A DNA stretch of 11,781 nucleotides from Candidatus Methanoperedens sp. (GCA_027460605.1 JAPZAN010000091.1:1-11781), one strand, 5' to 3'; shown: positions 1 through 6,427, counted from the stretch's first letter. Notes: generated from the sequence alone by a model not told the origin. Numbers and translations are program-made.

Positions 1-78
1 AATCGCTGACAACTTATCTCCCAAACGTTTTACTCGTTCGTACTCTTCTCGAAATGCAAAATCAATAAACGACGCCAT
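1..78 (-). CDS. Transposase, N-terminal fragment (runs off left edge)
   Basis: Reading the minus strand from the ATG at 78-76 gives 26 codons that stay open to the window edge, beginning MASFIDFAFREEYERVKRLG and ending DKLSAI. From memory this matches the N-terminus of IS5-like transposases common in methanogenic archaea, which open with a similar aromatic/acidic stretch and a 'lGDkLaeI' motif before 'DW..FRP'. The catalytic DDE residues lie outside the window, so activity cannot be judged. No clear Shine-Dalgarno precedes the ATG. An AT-rich stretch about 20-35 bases upstream (plus-strand 92-112) could carry its TATA box. The gene points away from everything else here and directly abuts the remnant of a nuclease gene, as expected if the element inserted into that gene. 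The family call rests on a short fragment. Confidence 0.7.
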   Translation of the reverse strand, partial: MASFIDFAFREEYERVKRLGDKLSAI

Positions 79-124
79 ACTAACTAAATATAGTTATTAT
101 GTATTATATCTTTTGGTAGGTTTT
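1..124 (-). mobile_element. End of an insertion sequence (IS5-like, partial)
   Basis: The transposase start and about 45 bases of AT-rich DNA beyond it form one end of an insertion element. The boundary is placed near 124 because DUF1016-like coding sequence becomes recognisable from about there. The terminal inverted repeat and target duplication cannot be confirmed, since the other end lies outside the window. Confidence 0.5.
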
Positions 125-277
125 TCAAAATTCTCTATAGTTGAATACGCTCTCCGGGAGTCGAATAAACCAATCGGGGTGGCCGCTTATCGGATCGTTT
201 CAACACTACCGAAGGAGTTGAGGGATCAGCTTCCGGCGCCTGAGCTAATCGCGAAGCTGCTGGAGGATGTTAAGTGA
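125..277 (+). pseudogene. 3' remnant of a DUF1016/YhcG-type PDDEXK nuclease gene
   Basis: The frame ending at TGA 275-277 encodes a C-terminal tail with the elements VEYALRESNKPIGVAAYR, then LPKELRDQLPAPE and LIAKLLEDVK. The order 'vEYALr...KPIGVa.Y.l...LP.el...LPsPe.i..lL' is the C-terminal signature of DUF1016 (YhcG) proteins, predicted PD-(D/E)xK nucleases often found beside type I restriction genes. No start codon or catalytic domain remains: upstream there is only the insertion-sequence end. The likely history is an IS insertion into a DUF1016 gene, leaving about its last 50 codons. Neighbouring hsdS fits the usual context. An alternative is that the upstream part still exists left of the IS, outside the window. 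Confidence 0.7.
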
Positions 278-348
278 TGGTTGCATGTGGAATTTTAGAT
301 TTCTCAAGTTATGCCCCACTTACCGCTATGGATTTTGGCGCAGCTCAC

Positions 349-375
349 CGCAAAGTACGCAAAGAGCGCAAAGCA
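349..375. repeat. CGCAAAG tandem repeat, period 9, three units
   Basis: CGCAAAG begins at 349, 358 and 367, each followed by a variable dinucleotide (TA, AG, CA). The spacing is exactly 9 bp. Confidence 0.85.
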
Positions 376-391
376 CAGCCGCAGTTTAGAA

Positions 392-468
392 CACGGATGA
401 CACGGATCGGACGGATTTTCACGGATACTTCAAATCCGCGCGTATCAGCGTCATCCGCGCAATCCGCG
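392..468. repeat. Inverted pair of tandem arrays (CACGGAT / ATCCGCG)
   Basis: Left arm: CACGGAT-type cores at 392, 401, 410 (GACGGAT) and 420, with spacings 9, 9, 10. Right arm: ATCCGCG-type cores at 434, 444 (ATCAGCG), 453 and 462, with spacings 10, 9, 9. The spacings mirror each other around a 7-base centre (427-433), so the two 35-base arms can pair as one long imperfect hairpin, with each GGAT opposite an ATCC. An A-C mismatch recurs within the cores. Confidence 0.85.
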
Positions 469-518
469 TTCCATCACGTTTGCCCTTCTCTGGAAAAACC
501 GGCATCTGGTGCAAGCGT

Positions 519-545
519 ATCTGCGTTTATCCGCGTTCATCCGCG
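519..545. repeat. ATCCGCG tandem repeat, period 10, three units
   Basis: ATCTGCG at 519, ATCCGCG at 529 and ATCCGCG at 539, exact period 10. It has the same orientation as the right arm of the 392-468 hairpin but no visible partner arm. It is followed by a T-run (546-552) and then AAAACTGTG. Confidence 0.8.
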
Positions 546-569
546 GTTTTTTAAAACTGTGATTCTTCA

Positions 570-629
570 GACAGGATTAACAGGATCGACAGGATACGTT
601 TTTAATCCTGTTCATCCTGTTATCCTGTC
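570..629. repeat. ACAGGAT / ATCCTGT hairpin array
   Basis: ACAGGAT starts at 571, 580 and 589 (period 9). ATCCTGT starts at 605, 614 and 622 (spacings 9 and 8). The two sets face each other across a T-rich centre (596-604), so the region can fold into a stem of about 25 pairs with small interruptions. A role as a transcript 3' end or as a REP-like element is possible but not shown. Confidence 0.85.
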
Positions 630-642
630 AAATTTAATGTGC

Positions 643-683
643 CAGCTTCCTGCTCCAGAAATAGCGCGAAGCGGAGGACGTAA
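643..683 (+). repeat. Imperfect direct copy of the nuclease-gene tail (227-272)
   Basis: Both segments begin CAGCTTCC and share CGCGAAGC and GGAGGA-GT at matching positions; the second copy has small deletions. In the frame of the nuclease remnant both start QLPAPE. The second copy supplies the GGAGG that serves as the hsdS ribosome-binding site. The pair brackets the repeat-filled stretch 278-642. Confidence 0.65.
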
Positions 684-1849
684 TGGCTGAAGCTAGATGT
701 ATTCCTTTTAAAGAATTCGTTGTATTACAGAGAGGTTTTGATTTAACAAAAAAAGATATGTGTGAAGGCCTTTATCCTGTAATCGGATCTACGTCCATCA
801 TAGGGCATCACAAAGAATACAAAGCTGAACCTCCAGGGGTAATAACGGGGCGAAGTGGTTCTTTAGGAGTTGTTCAATACATTCGTGAAAAATATTGGCC
901 TCATAATACTGCGCTATGGGTCAAGGATTTCAAAGGGAACATCCCTCATTATGTTTATTACTACCTGCAAACGCTGAATCTTGGCAGATTTAATTCTGGA
1001 GCAGGTGTACCAACCCTTAACCGTAATGATCTGGATACATTAGAAATCGCTGTGCATCCTCTCTCAACCCAGCGCAAAATCGCCGCCATCCTCAGCGCCT
1101 ATGACGACCTCATCGAAAACAACATGCGGCGCATCAAAATACTGGAAGAAATGGCGCAGGCGCTCTACCGCGAATGGTTCGTGAATTTCAGGTTTCAGGG
1201 GCATGAGAAAGTGAAGATGGTGGAGTCGGAGATGGGGATTGTGCCGGAGGGGTGGGAAATTAAGAAATTAGGGGGTATTGCAGATATTAATGCATCCAGC
1301 TTAAAGAAAGGTTACGAGCCGGACGAAATTAATTATATAGACATTGCATCTGTATCAACCGGGCAGATTGACAAAATAGAACATCTCGCTTTTGCAGATG
1401 CGCCAAGCAGAGCACGCCGAATAGTTAAACATGGCGATATAATCTGGTCAACAGTCCGCCCTAATCGAAAATCATACAGTGTTATCCTCAGTCCGCCGTC
1501 AAACTTGATAGTTTCTACCGGGTTTGCAGTCATCACGCCAAAGCATGCGCCTTACACATATCTTTACCATGCATTGACAACAGATGATTTCGTCGGTTAT
1601 CTGATTAATCACACAACTGGCGCTGCATATCCTGCGGTAAATTCAGGTGATTTCGAAAATGCATTAATTTTGCACCCACCAAATGCACTCTTAGAGTTAT
1701 ATCATACCATTGTAGGAGACCTTTTTGATTATAAACAGATTATGCAACAGAAGAACCTCGTCCTATGCCACACCCGCGACCTGCTGCTGCCGAAGCTCAT
1801 CTCAGGCGAGGTGGACGTGGAGAATATTGACGTGCGAATGCACCATTAA
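683..1849 (+). CDS. hsdS: Type I restriction-modification specificity subunit HsdS
   Basis: This subunit chooses the DNA target of a type I restriction-modification enzyme and holds HsdM and HsdR together. The 388-residue product has the usual two-fold layout: target-recognition domain (TRD) 1 at about 5-125, a central conserved helix (about 128-167, STQRKIAAILSAYDDLIENN then REWF), TRD2 at about 185-350 opening with GIVPEGWEIKKL, and a distal conserved helix ending in LLPKLISGEVD. Length and layout are complete. The ATG at 683 is chosen because GGAGG at 673-677 stands at ideal distance and the protein begins directly with TRD1. Both TRDs look AT-rich, while the two helix-coding segments (about 1064-1250 and 1758-1830) look GC-rich, which suggests exchanged TRDs. 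hsdM is not visible. Recognition sequence unknown. Confidence 0.92.
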   Translation: MAEARCIPFKEFVVLQRGFDLTKKDMCEGLYPVIGSTSIIGHHKEYKAEPPGVITGRSGSLGVVQYIREKYWPHNTALWVKDFKGNIPHYVYYYLQTLNLGRFNSGAGVPTLNRNDLDTLEIAVHPLSTQRKIAAILSAYDDLIENNMRRIKILEEMAQALYREWFVNFRFQGHEKVKMVESEMGIVPEGWEIKKLGGIADINASSLKKGYEPDEINYIDIASVSTGQIDKIEHLAFADAPSRARRIVKHGDIIWSTVRPNRKSYSVILSPPSNLIVSTGFAVITPKHAPYTYLYHALTTDDFVGYLINHTTGAAYPAVNSGDFENALILHPPNALLELYHTIVGDLFDYKQIMQQKNLVLCHTRDLLLPKLISGEVDVENIDVRMHH

Positions 1850-1861
1850 TATATACACATC

Positions 1862-1870
1862 TTTAAATAA
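1862..1870 (+). promoter_or_regulatory. Possible TATA box upstream of the hsdR-like leader ORF and fic
   Basis: TTTAAATAA lies in the AT-rich gap after hsdS, centred about 27 bases before the ATG at 1893. An archaeal start of transcription would then fall at or next to that ATG, giving a nearly leaderless transcript for the small frame, fic and hsdR. No experimental support. Confidence 0.3.
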
Positions 1871-1892
1871 TAATTTAGCATAGAGAATGGTA

Positions 1893-1961
1893 ATGAGTGA
1901 CTGCTCTGAATATTCACTTATCGCACAACCCGCCATTGAACTCTTTAGCGGAGGAGCATGA
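1893..1961 (+). pseudogene. Truncated duplicate of the hsdR N-terminus (22 codons)
   Basis: ATG 1893 to TGA 1959-1961 encodes MSDCSEYSLIAQPAIELFS followed by GGA. The intact hsdR at 3088 starts MSDYSEDSLVEQPAIELFSE, so 15 of the first 19 residues agree. At the DNA level about 45 of 58 bases agree by hand count, with most differences at third codon positions. It is therefore the 5' end of a different but related hsdR, not a recent copy. Homology stops where the fic ribosome-binding site begins (GGAGG 1950-1954), and its stop overlaps the fic start (ATGA). It may be pure debris, or it may now act as a short leader frame that couples translation to fic. Too short to have enzymatic function. Confidence 0.75.
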
Positions 1962-3091
1962 ATAAATCCCATCCTATCTGGCTCCCTCGCTACACCCTTA
2001 CTCCCGCAATCGCCCGTGCGCTCATGGATATCGAAGCCGCGCGCGCCTTGGTCGAACAGACGCCCCTGCCGCCGGCAGCAGAGGCACAACTGCGCCGCAG
2101 CGCCCGCATCCGTTCCACTCACTACTCCACACGCATCGAGGGCAACCGTTTGACGCTGGCAGAGGCGCAACTGGTGATAGAGGGGAAACCGGCGCAATTC
2201 CACGGGCGGGAAAGAGATGTCAGCGAAGTTAAAAACTACTGGAATGCGTTGCTTCGCGTTGAGGAATGGGCTGCAAAAAAGATGCCGTTCACCGAAGAGC
2301 TCATTCAAAGGCTTCATGCACTTATCGAGAAGGGGGCGCGCGCTAAACCCACACCTTACCGGGATGGTCAGAACGTAATCCGCGATTCAGCATCAGGTGG
2401 AATAATTTATCTGCCGCCCGAAGCCAAAGATGTGCCCACGCTCATGGCTGCGCTGGTCGAATGGGTGCACAGGGCAGAAAAGGACGGGCTGCCTGTACCG
2501 CTCATAGCCGGTCTTATGCATTACCAGTTCGTCACCATTCATCCATACTATGACGGCAACGGACGAACGGCGCGCCTGCTTGCGACTTTCATCCTGCACC
2601 GTGGCGGCTACGGATTGAATGGCTTCTTTTCCCTTGAAGAACACCATGCGCGCGACCTGGAGGGCTATTACCGCTCACTCGCAGTCCATCCACACCATAA
2701 CTATTACGAAGGGCGCTCAGATGCTGACCTGACACCATGGCTTGAATACTTCGCCATAACCCTTGCTGGAGTGTTCACTGCTGCAAAAGATGAAGCGTTG
2801 CGCTATTCTGCGCGGGGTGTGCCAGCAGAACCCGAAGAACTGCGCCGTCTTGACCACAGGGCGCGGACTGTTCTAGCGCTATTCACAAAAGCAGAACAGG
2901 TTACTACTTCACAGGTCGCTACTACTCTTGGACTTTCAGAGCGTATGGCGCGCCTGCTGCTCAATACATGGGTCAAAGATGGCTGGCTGGTTATAGCAAA
3001 TCCATCCAACCGGAAACGAACATATGGTTTATCGGAAATTTATCGGCAATATATCGACAGTTTATCGGCAATGCATGAGGTTGAAAAATGA
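1958..3091 (+). CDS. Fic family protein (AMPylase-type) with C-terminal winged helix
   Basis: Fic proteins usually transfer AMP from ATP to a hydroxyl side chain of a target protein. This 377-residue product shows the inhibitory-helix motif STRIEGN (57-63), whose Glu blocks ATP in class II Fic proteins, then the catalytic loop HPYYDGNGRTAR (195-206) with His195, acidic Asp199 and Arg206 intact (Tyr replaces the commoner Phe). Residues about 300-357 look like a winged helix-turn-helix (TTSQVATTLGLSERMARLLL, then KDGWL), suggesting DNA binding or self-control of transcription. GGAGG at 1950-1954 sets the ATG. The stop overlaps hsdR by ATGA, so translation of the two is coupled. Fic genes inside type I restriction operons are a known arrangement with poorly known role; the target here is unknown. 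The last 15 residues derive from an 11-bp tandem repeat. Confidence 0.9.
   Translation: MNKSHPIWLPRYTLTPAIARALMDIEAARALVEQTPLPPAAEAQLRRSARIRSTHYSTRIEGNRLTLAEAQLVIEGKPAQFHGRERDVSEVKNYWNALLRVEEWAAKKMPFTEELIQRLHALIEKGARAKPTPYRDGQNVIRDSASGGIIYLPPEAKDVPTLMAALVEWVHRAEKDGLPVPLIAGLMHYQFVTIHPYYDGNGRTARLLATFILHRGGYGLNGFFSLEEHHARDLEGYYRSLAVHPHHNYYEGRSDADLTPWLEYFAITLAGVFTAAKDEALRYSARGVPAEPEELRRLDHRARTVLALFTKAEQVTTSQVATTLGLSERMARLLLNTWVKDGWLVIANPSNRKRTYGLSEIYRQYIDSLSAMHEVEK
3028..3071. repeat. 11-bp tandem repeat, four units, at the 3' end of fic
   Basis: TTTATCGGAAA (3028), TTTATCGGCAA (3039), TATATCGACAG (3050) and TTTATCGGCAA (3061) follow each other at exactly 11 bp. Because 11 is not a multiple of three, each unit is read in a different frame, giving the tail LSEIYRQYIDSLSAM. 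The array ends 16 bases before the hsdR start codon. Confidence 0.9.
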
Positions 3092-4770
3092 GTGATTACT
3101 CCGAAGATTCCCTAGTCGAGCAGCCAGCCATAGAACTCTTCAGCGAGCTTGACTGGCAGACCGCCAACTGCTTTTACGAAAAATTCGGTGAAAAAGGCAC
3201 TATCGGGCGCGAAACGTCAAGCGTTGTAGTCCTTCTCCCACGCCTGCGCGCTGCACTTCTGAGCCTGAATCCTGACCTGCCCTCAGAAGCCATCGAGCTT
3301 GCCATCGAAGAACTCACCCGCGACCGCAGCATCATGAGTCCTGCCAATGCCAACCGCGAGGTTTACAGATTGCTCAAGAACGGCGTGAAAGTCTCTTTCA
3401 GGGATAAAGAAAATGAAGAGACAAAAGAAAAAGTCCGCGTAATTGATTGGATTGAGCCTTCAAATAACGACTTCTTCCTTGCGTCGCAGTTCTGGGTATC
3501 TGGTGATATGTACAAGCGGCGCGCAGACCTTGTGGGCTTTGTCAACGGTCTGCCGCTTGTTTTCATAGAACTCAAGGCATCGCACAAGCGACTGGAACAT
3601 GCATACAGGGATAACCTGCGCGACTACAAGAATGCAATACCGCAGATATTCTGGTACAATGGTTTAATCATTCTTTCAAACGGCAGCCAGAGCAAAATAG
3701 GCAGTATGACAGCAGAGTGGGAACACTTCGCAGAGTGGAAAAAGATAAACAGCGAAGGTGAGGAGGGTATTGTTTCACTGGATACAATGATCCGTGGAAC
3801 ATGCGAGCCGGCGCGTCTTCTTGATATTGTCGAGAATTTCACGCTATTCAGCGAAGCAAGCGGCGGGATTGTGAAGCTGGTTGCGAAGAACCACCAGTAC
3901 CTTGGTGTGAACAATGCCACCGAGGCATTGAAGCAGATTGAACAGAACTGGGGGCGCCTCGGTGTTTTCTGGCACACGCAGGGCAGCGGGAAAAGCTACT
4001 CCATGGTATTCTTCTCCCAGAAAGTTCTTCGAAAAATTCCCGGTAATTTCACGTTCGTTATCGTGACCGACAGGCAGGATCTGGACAACCAGATATACAA
4101 GAACTTTGCCGGCGCTGGCGCTGTGACTGAGGAGCAGGTGCAGACAGAGAGCGGAGAACACCTAAAGCAGCTGCTGCGAGAAGACCACCGCTACATATTC
4201 ACGCTAATACAAAAATTCCACAAAAAGAAGGGCGAAACCTATCCTATGCTTTCAGCCCGCAAAGATATCATTGTCATCACGGATGAGGCACACCGCAGCC
4301 AGTACGATGCCCTTGCCCTGAACATGCGAAATGCCCTTCCAAACGCAGCATTCATCGCCTTCACAGGCACACCTCTCATTATCGGTGAAGAAAAGACAAA
4401 AGAGGTTTTCGGGGACTATGTCAGCATCTACAACTTCAAGCAGTCAGTAGATGACGGCGCCACGGTTGCGCTTTATTATGAGAACCGCATCCCTGAACTT
4501 CAGCTTACCAACAGGGAGTTGAATGAAGACCTGCAGCGCGTCATCGAAGAGGCAGAACTGGATGAAGAGCAGGAGAATAAACTTGAGCGTGAGTTCGCGC
4601 GTGAGTACCACCTGATTACAAGAGATGACAGGCTGGAGAAGATAGCCAGGGATATTGTCGCTCATTTCATGGGACGCGGACAATTTGGGAAAGCATGGTC
4701 GTCTCCATTGACAAAGCAACGGCTGTTCGGATGTACGATAAGGTGCAGAAGTATTGGAAAAATTACTTAA
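3088..4770 (+). CDS. hsdR: Type I restriction endonuclease HsdR, 5' part (frameshifted)
   Basis: HsdR is the ATP-driven DNA translocase and nuclease of the type I complex. This part carries the N-terminal nuclease domain with D147, E161 and K163 (ADLVGF...VFIELKA), then helicase motif I HTQGSGKS (296-303), motif II DEAH (399-402) and motif III FTGTP (425-429). The ATG overlaps the fic stop. True homology ends at about residue 536 (FGKA, base 4693); the following 24 residues, from WSSPLTKQR onward to the stop at 4770, are out-of-frame noise. The matching second half starts at 4695 in the -1 frame. Joined, the two give about 1,050 residues, the normal HsdR length. As read, this product alone could cut but lacks helicase motifs IV-VI, so it should not translocate. 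Identity is very secure; whether the frameshift is in the cell or in the assembly is not. Confidence 0.92.
   Translation: MSDYSEDSLVEQPAIELFSELDWQTANCFYEKFGEKGTIGRETSSVVVLLPRLRAALLSLNPDLPSEAIELAIEELTRDRSIMSPANANREVYRLLKNGVKVSFRDKENEETKEKVRVIDWIEPSNNDFFLASQFWVSGDMYKRRADLVGFVNGLPLVFIELKASHKRLEHAYRDNLRDYKNAIPQIFWYNGLIILSNGSQSKIGSMTAEWEHFAEWKKINSEGEEGIVSLDTMIRGTCEPARLLDIVENFTLFSEASGGIVKLVAKNHQYLGVNNATEALKQIEQNWGRLGVFWHTQGSGKSYSMVFFSQKVLRKIPGNFTFVIVTDRQDLDNQIYKNFAGAGAVTEEQVQTESGEHLKQLLREDHRYIFTLIQKFHKKKGETYPMLSARKDIIVITDEAHRSQYDALALNMRNALPNAAFIAFTGTPLIIGEEKTKEVFGDYVSIYNFKQSVDDGATVALYYENRIPELQLTNRELNEDLQRVIEEAELDEEQENKLEREFAREYHLITRDDRLEKIARDIVAHFMGRGQFGKAWSSPLTKQRLFGCTIRCRSIGKIT
4690..4697 (+). 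other. Frameshift site in hsdR
   Basis: Codons read GGG AAA GCA TGG TCG in the first half, while the conserved continuation reads ATG GTC GTC TCC from 4695. One missing base between about 4692 and 4695 (as in GCN ATG) restores a single frame of about 1,050 residues. A -1 slip on AAA would have the same effect, but the zero-frame heptamer T GGG AAA is not a canonical slippery site. Confidence 0.85.
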
Positions 4771-6242
4771 ATGACCTGCAGGCGAAGCAGGTAAAATGTG
4801 GTGAATCCGAGCAGCAGGAAATTAAAGAGAAAATCAAATTCATGGAAGAGACCGACATGGCGGTCGTGGTATCCCAATCACAAAACGAGATTGAAGACTT
4901 TAAGAAAAAGGGTTTGGACATCGCTGCCCATCGCAAGAGGATGGTAAAAGAGGACCTTGACAAGAAGTTCAAGGATCCGGATGACCCGTTCCGCATCGTA
5001 TTTGTGTGCGCCATGTGGATGACAGGCTTTGATGTGCCATCCTGTTCCACCATCTACCTTGACAAACCCATGCGAAACCACACACTCATGCAGACAATAG
5101 CAAGGGCGAACCGTGTGTTCAGGGATAAATTAAACGGTCTGATAGTGGATTACGTTGGAGTGTTCAGGAACCTGCAGAAAGCTCTGGCCATATACGGCTC
5201 AGGCGGCGGTATAAAAGAGGGCGAAATGCCGGTGATGGATAAGAGTTTGCTGGTTACTCAACTCAAACAGGTGATTGAGGAGACTACAGCATTTTGCCAG
5301 GAACGGGGCATCCATCTATCAAAGATGCAGATAGCTTATGGTTTTGAGCGAGTGAAGTTGATTGATGATGCTGTTGATGCAATACTGGTCAGTGATGAAT
5401 CGAAGAAAAAGTATCTGTTGCTTGCAGGAAATGTGATCAAAATCTACAGGGCAATACTTCCCGACCCATCTGCTAATGAGTTTGGCCCGATGCAAGCACT
5501 CTTCGCTGTTATAGCAGAAAAGATTCGATCTCTAATACCTGAAGCAGACATTTCAGAGGTTATGGGGGATGTTGAGAATTTACTGGATGAGTCTATCGCT
5601 ACTGAAGGGTATGTTATCAGGGAAAAATTGGGTGAATCCGATATAGATCACCTTGTTGATTTGAGTAAAATCGATTTTGAAGCTCTAAAAGCGCATTTTG
5701 AGAAAAGTAGAAAACATATCGAGGCTGAAAAACTGAAAGGAGCTATCAACAGCAAATTAGCATTGATGGTTAGATTAAACAAAAACAGGAGGAATTACCT
5801 TGAGAAGTTCCAGAAGATGATAGATGAGTATAACTCAGGCTCCTATAACGTGGAGATGTTCTTCACAAAACTTGTGGATTTTGCTCAGGAACTCAATGCG
5901 GAGGAGAAGCGAGGAATTGCGGAAAAGCTTACTGAGGAAGAATTGGCGGTTTTCGATCTGCTGATAAAACCTGAAATGACTCTGAGTAAGAAGGAAGAGC
6001 GGGAAGTCAAGAAGGTGGCGCAGGAGCTTCTTGAGACGCTGAAAAAGGAAAAGCTTGTTCTCGATTGGCGCAAACGCCAGCAATCAAGGGCGGCTGTATT
6101 TACTTCCATAAAAGATATTCTGGATCGATTGCCTCGAATCTATACTAAAGAATTATATGAAAATAAGTGCGAAATGGTTTATCAACATATTTATGACTCT
6201 TATTTTGGGCAGGAACAGAGTATTTATGCAAATTTTGTTTGA
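4695..6242 (+). CDS. hsdR: Type I restriction endonuclease HsdR, 3' part (frameshifted)
   Basis: This 515-codon frame continues HsdR where the first part breaks. It begins MVVSIDKATAVRMYDKV, which in intact HsdR follows a VxHF..RG.fGKAM segment, then holds helicase motif IV-like VVVSQSQNE (57-65), motif V MWMTGFDVPS (108-117) and motif VI QTIARANR (133-140). The rest is the HsdS/HsdM-contacting C-terminal region with long charged helices. An ATG happens to sit exactly at the break and could allow re-initiation, but only a weak purine-rich stretch precedes it. It is therefore best read as the second half of one damaged gene. The last third looks more AT-rich than the first half. The stop at 6240-6242 is followed by the gene-free stretch and the end of the restriction island. 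Confidence 0.9.
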   Translation: MVVSIDKATAVRMYDKVQKYWKNYLNDLQAKQVKCGESEQQEIKEKIKFMEETDMAVVVSQSQNEIEDFKKKGLDIAAHRKRMVKEDLDKKFKDPDDPFRIVFVCAMWMTGFDVPSCSTIYLDKPMRNHTLMQTIARANRVFRDKLNGLIVDYVGVFRNLQKALAIYGSGGGIKEGEMPVMDKSLLVTQLKQVIEETTAFCQERGIHLSKMQIAYGFERVKLIDDAVDAILVSDESKKKYLLLAGNVIKIYRAILPDPSANEFGPMQALFAVIAEKIRSLIPEADISEVMGDVENLLDESIATEGYVIREKLGESDIDHLVDLSKIDFEALKAHFEKSRKHIEAEKLKGAINSKLALMVRLNKNRRNYLEKFQKMIDEYNSGSYNVEMFFTKLVDFAQELNAEEKRGIAEKLTEEELAVFDLLIKPEMTLSKKEEREVKKVAQELLETLKKEKLVLDWRKRQQSRAAVFTSIKDILDRLPRIYTKELYENKCEMVYQHIYDSYFGQEQSIYANFV

Positions 6243-6427
6243 ATCATCGAAATGCTATCAGGAAAGGCATGCTGAAATTTGATACTGTTTAATCAAACAC
6301 ATTGTCGCGGCCCTTACGAATGGATTTACAAGGTGCATATCATACTACCCCAAGTTTGTTTCCGTAACATATCGGCGCCAGAAATTTAATATTTTTTATG
6401 TTATAAAATTAGAATCGAATGAGATTT

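Larger units (their letters stand above)
278..642. other. Gene-free filler made of short-period repeats
   Basis: This stretch between the nuclease remnant and hsdS holds no credible gene. A frame is open here from 274 to 690, but its product is only a translation of the repeats (for example the STGYVFNPVHPVI section comes from the 570-629 hairpin) and it overlaps the strong hsdS start. What it holds is four groups of 7-bp cores repeated every 8-10 bp, listed separately. No tRNA, clear promoter or terminator was seen. Confidence 0.7.

Noticed and set aside
349..629. CRISPR array
   Set aside because: Units are 7-bp cores at 8-10 bp spacing with no 23-47 bp repeats or unique spacers, and no cas genes are present.
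274..690. 138-codon open frame starting GTG at 274
   Set aside because: Its protein is a translation of the tandem repeats, resembles no known family and overlaps the well-supported hsdS start. A start two codons long (GTG ATG) without ribosome-binding site adds nothing.
1802..2317. 171-codon minus-strand frame over the hsdS end and fic start
   Set aside because: Shadow of the fic coding strand; it crosses two real genes and has no recognisable domain. The same applies to the other minus-strand frames inside hsdR, hom, taw2 and moxR.
4684..4695. Programmed -1 frameshifting in hsdR
   Set aside because: The zero-frame heptamer T GGG AAA is not a canonical slippery sequence and no obvious downstream pseudoknot was seen. 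A missing base explains it more simply, although slippage is not excluded.
4695..6242. Independent helicase-like gene starting at ATG 4695
   Set aside because: The start falls exactly at the frameshift, with no ribosome-binding site, and the sequence is the direct continuation of HsdR; a single split gene is the better reading.
6278..6297. TTTGAT...ATCAAA hairpin as hsdR terminator
   Set aside because: Six A/T-rich pairs with an 8-base loop and no T-run behind are too weak. The T-run at 6392-6397 is an equally uncertain candidate.
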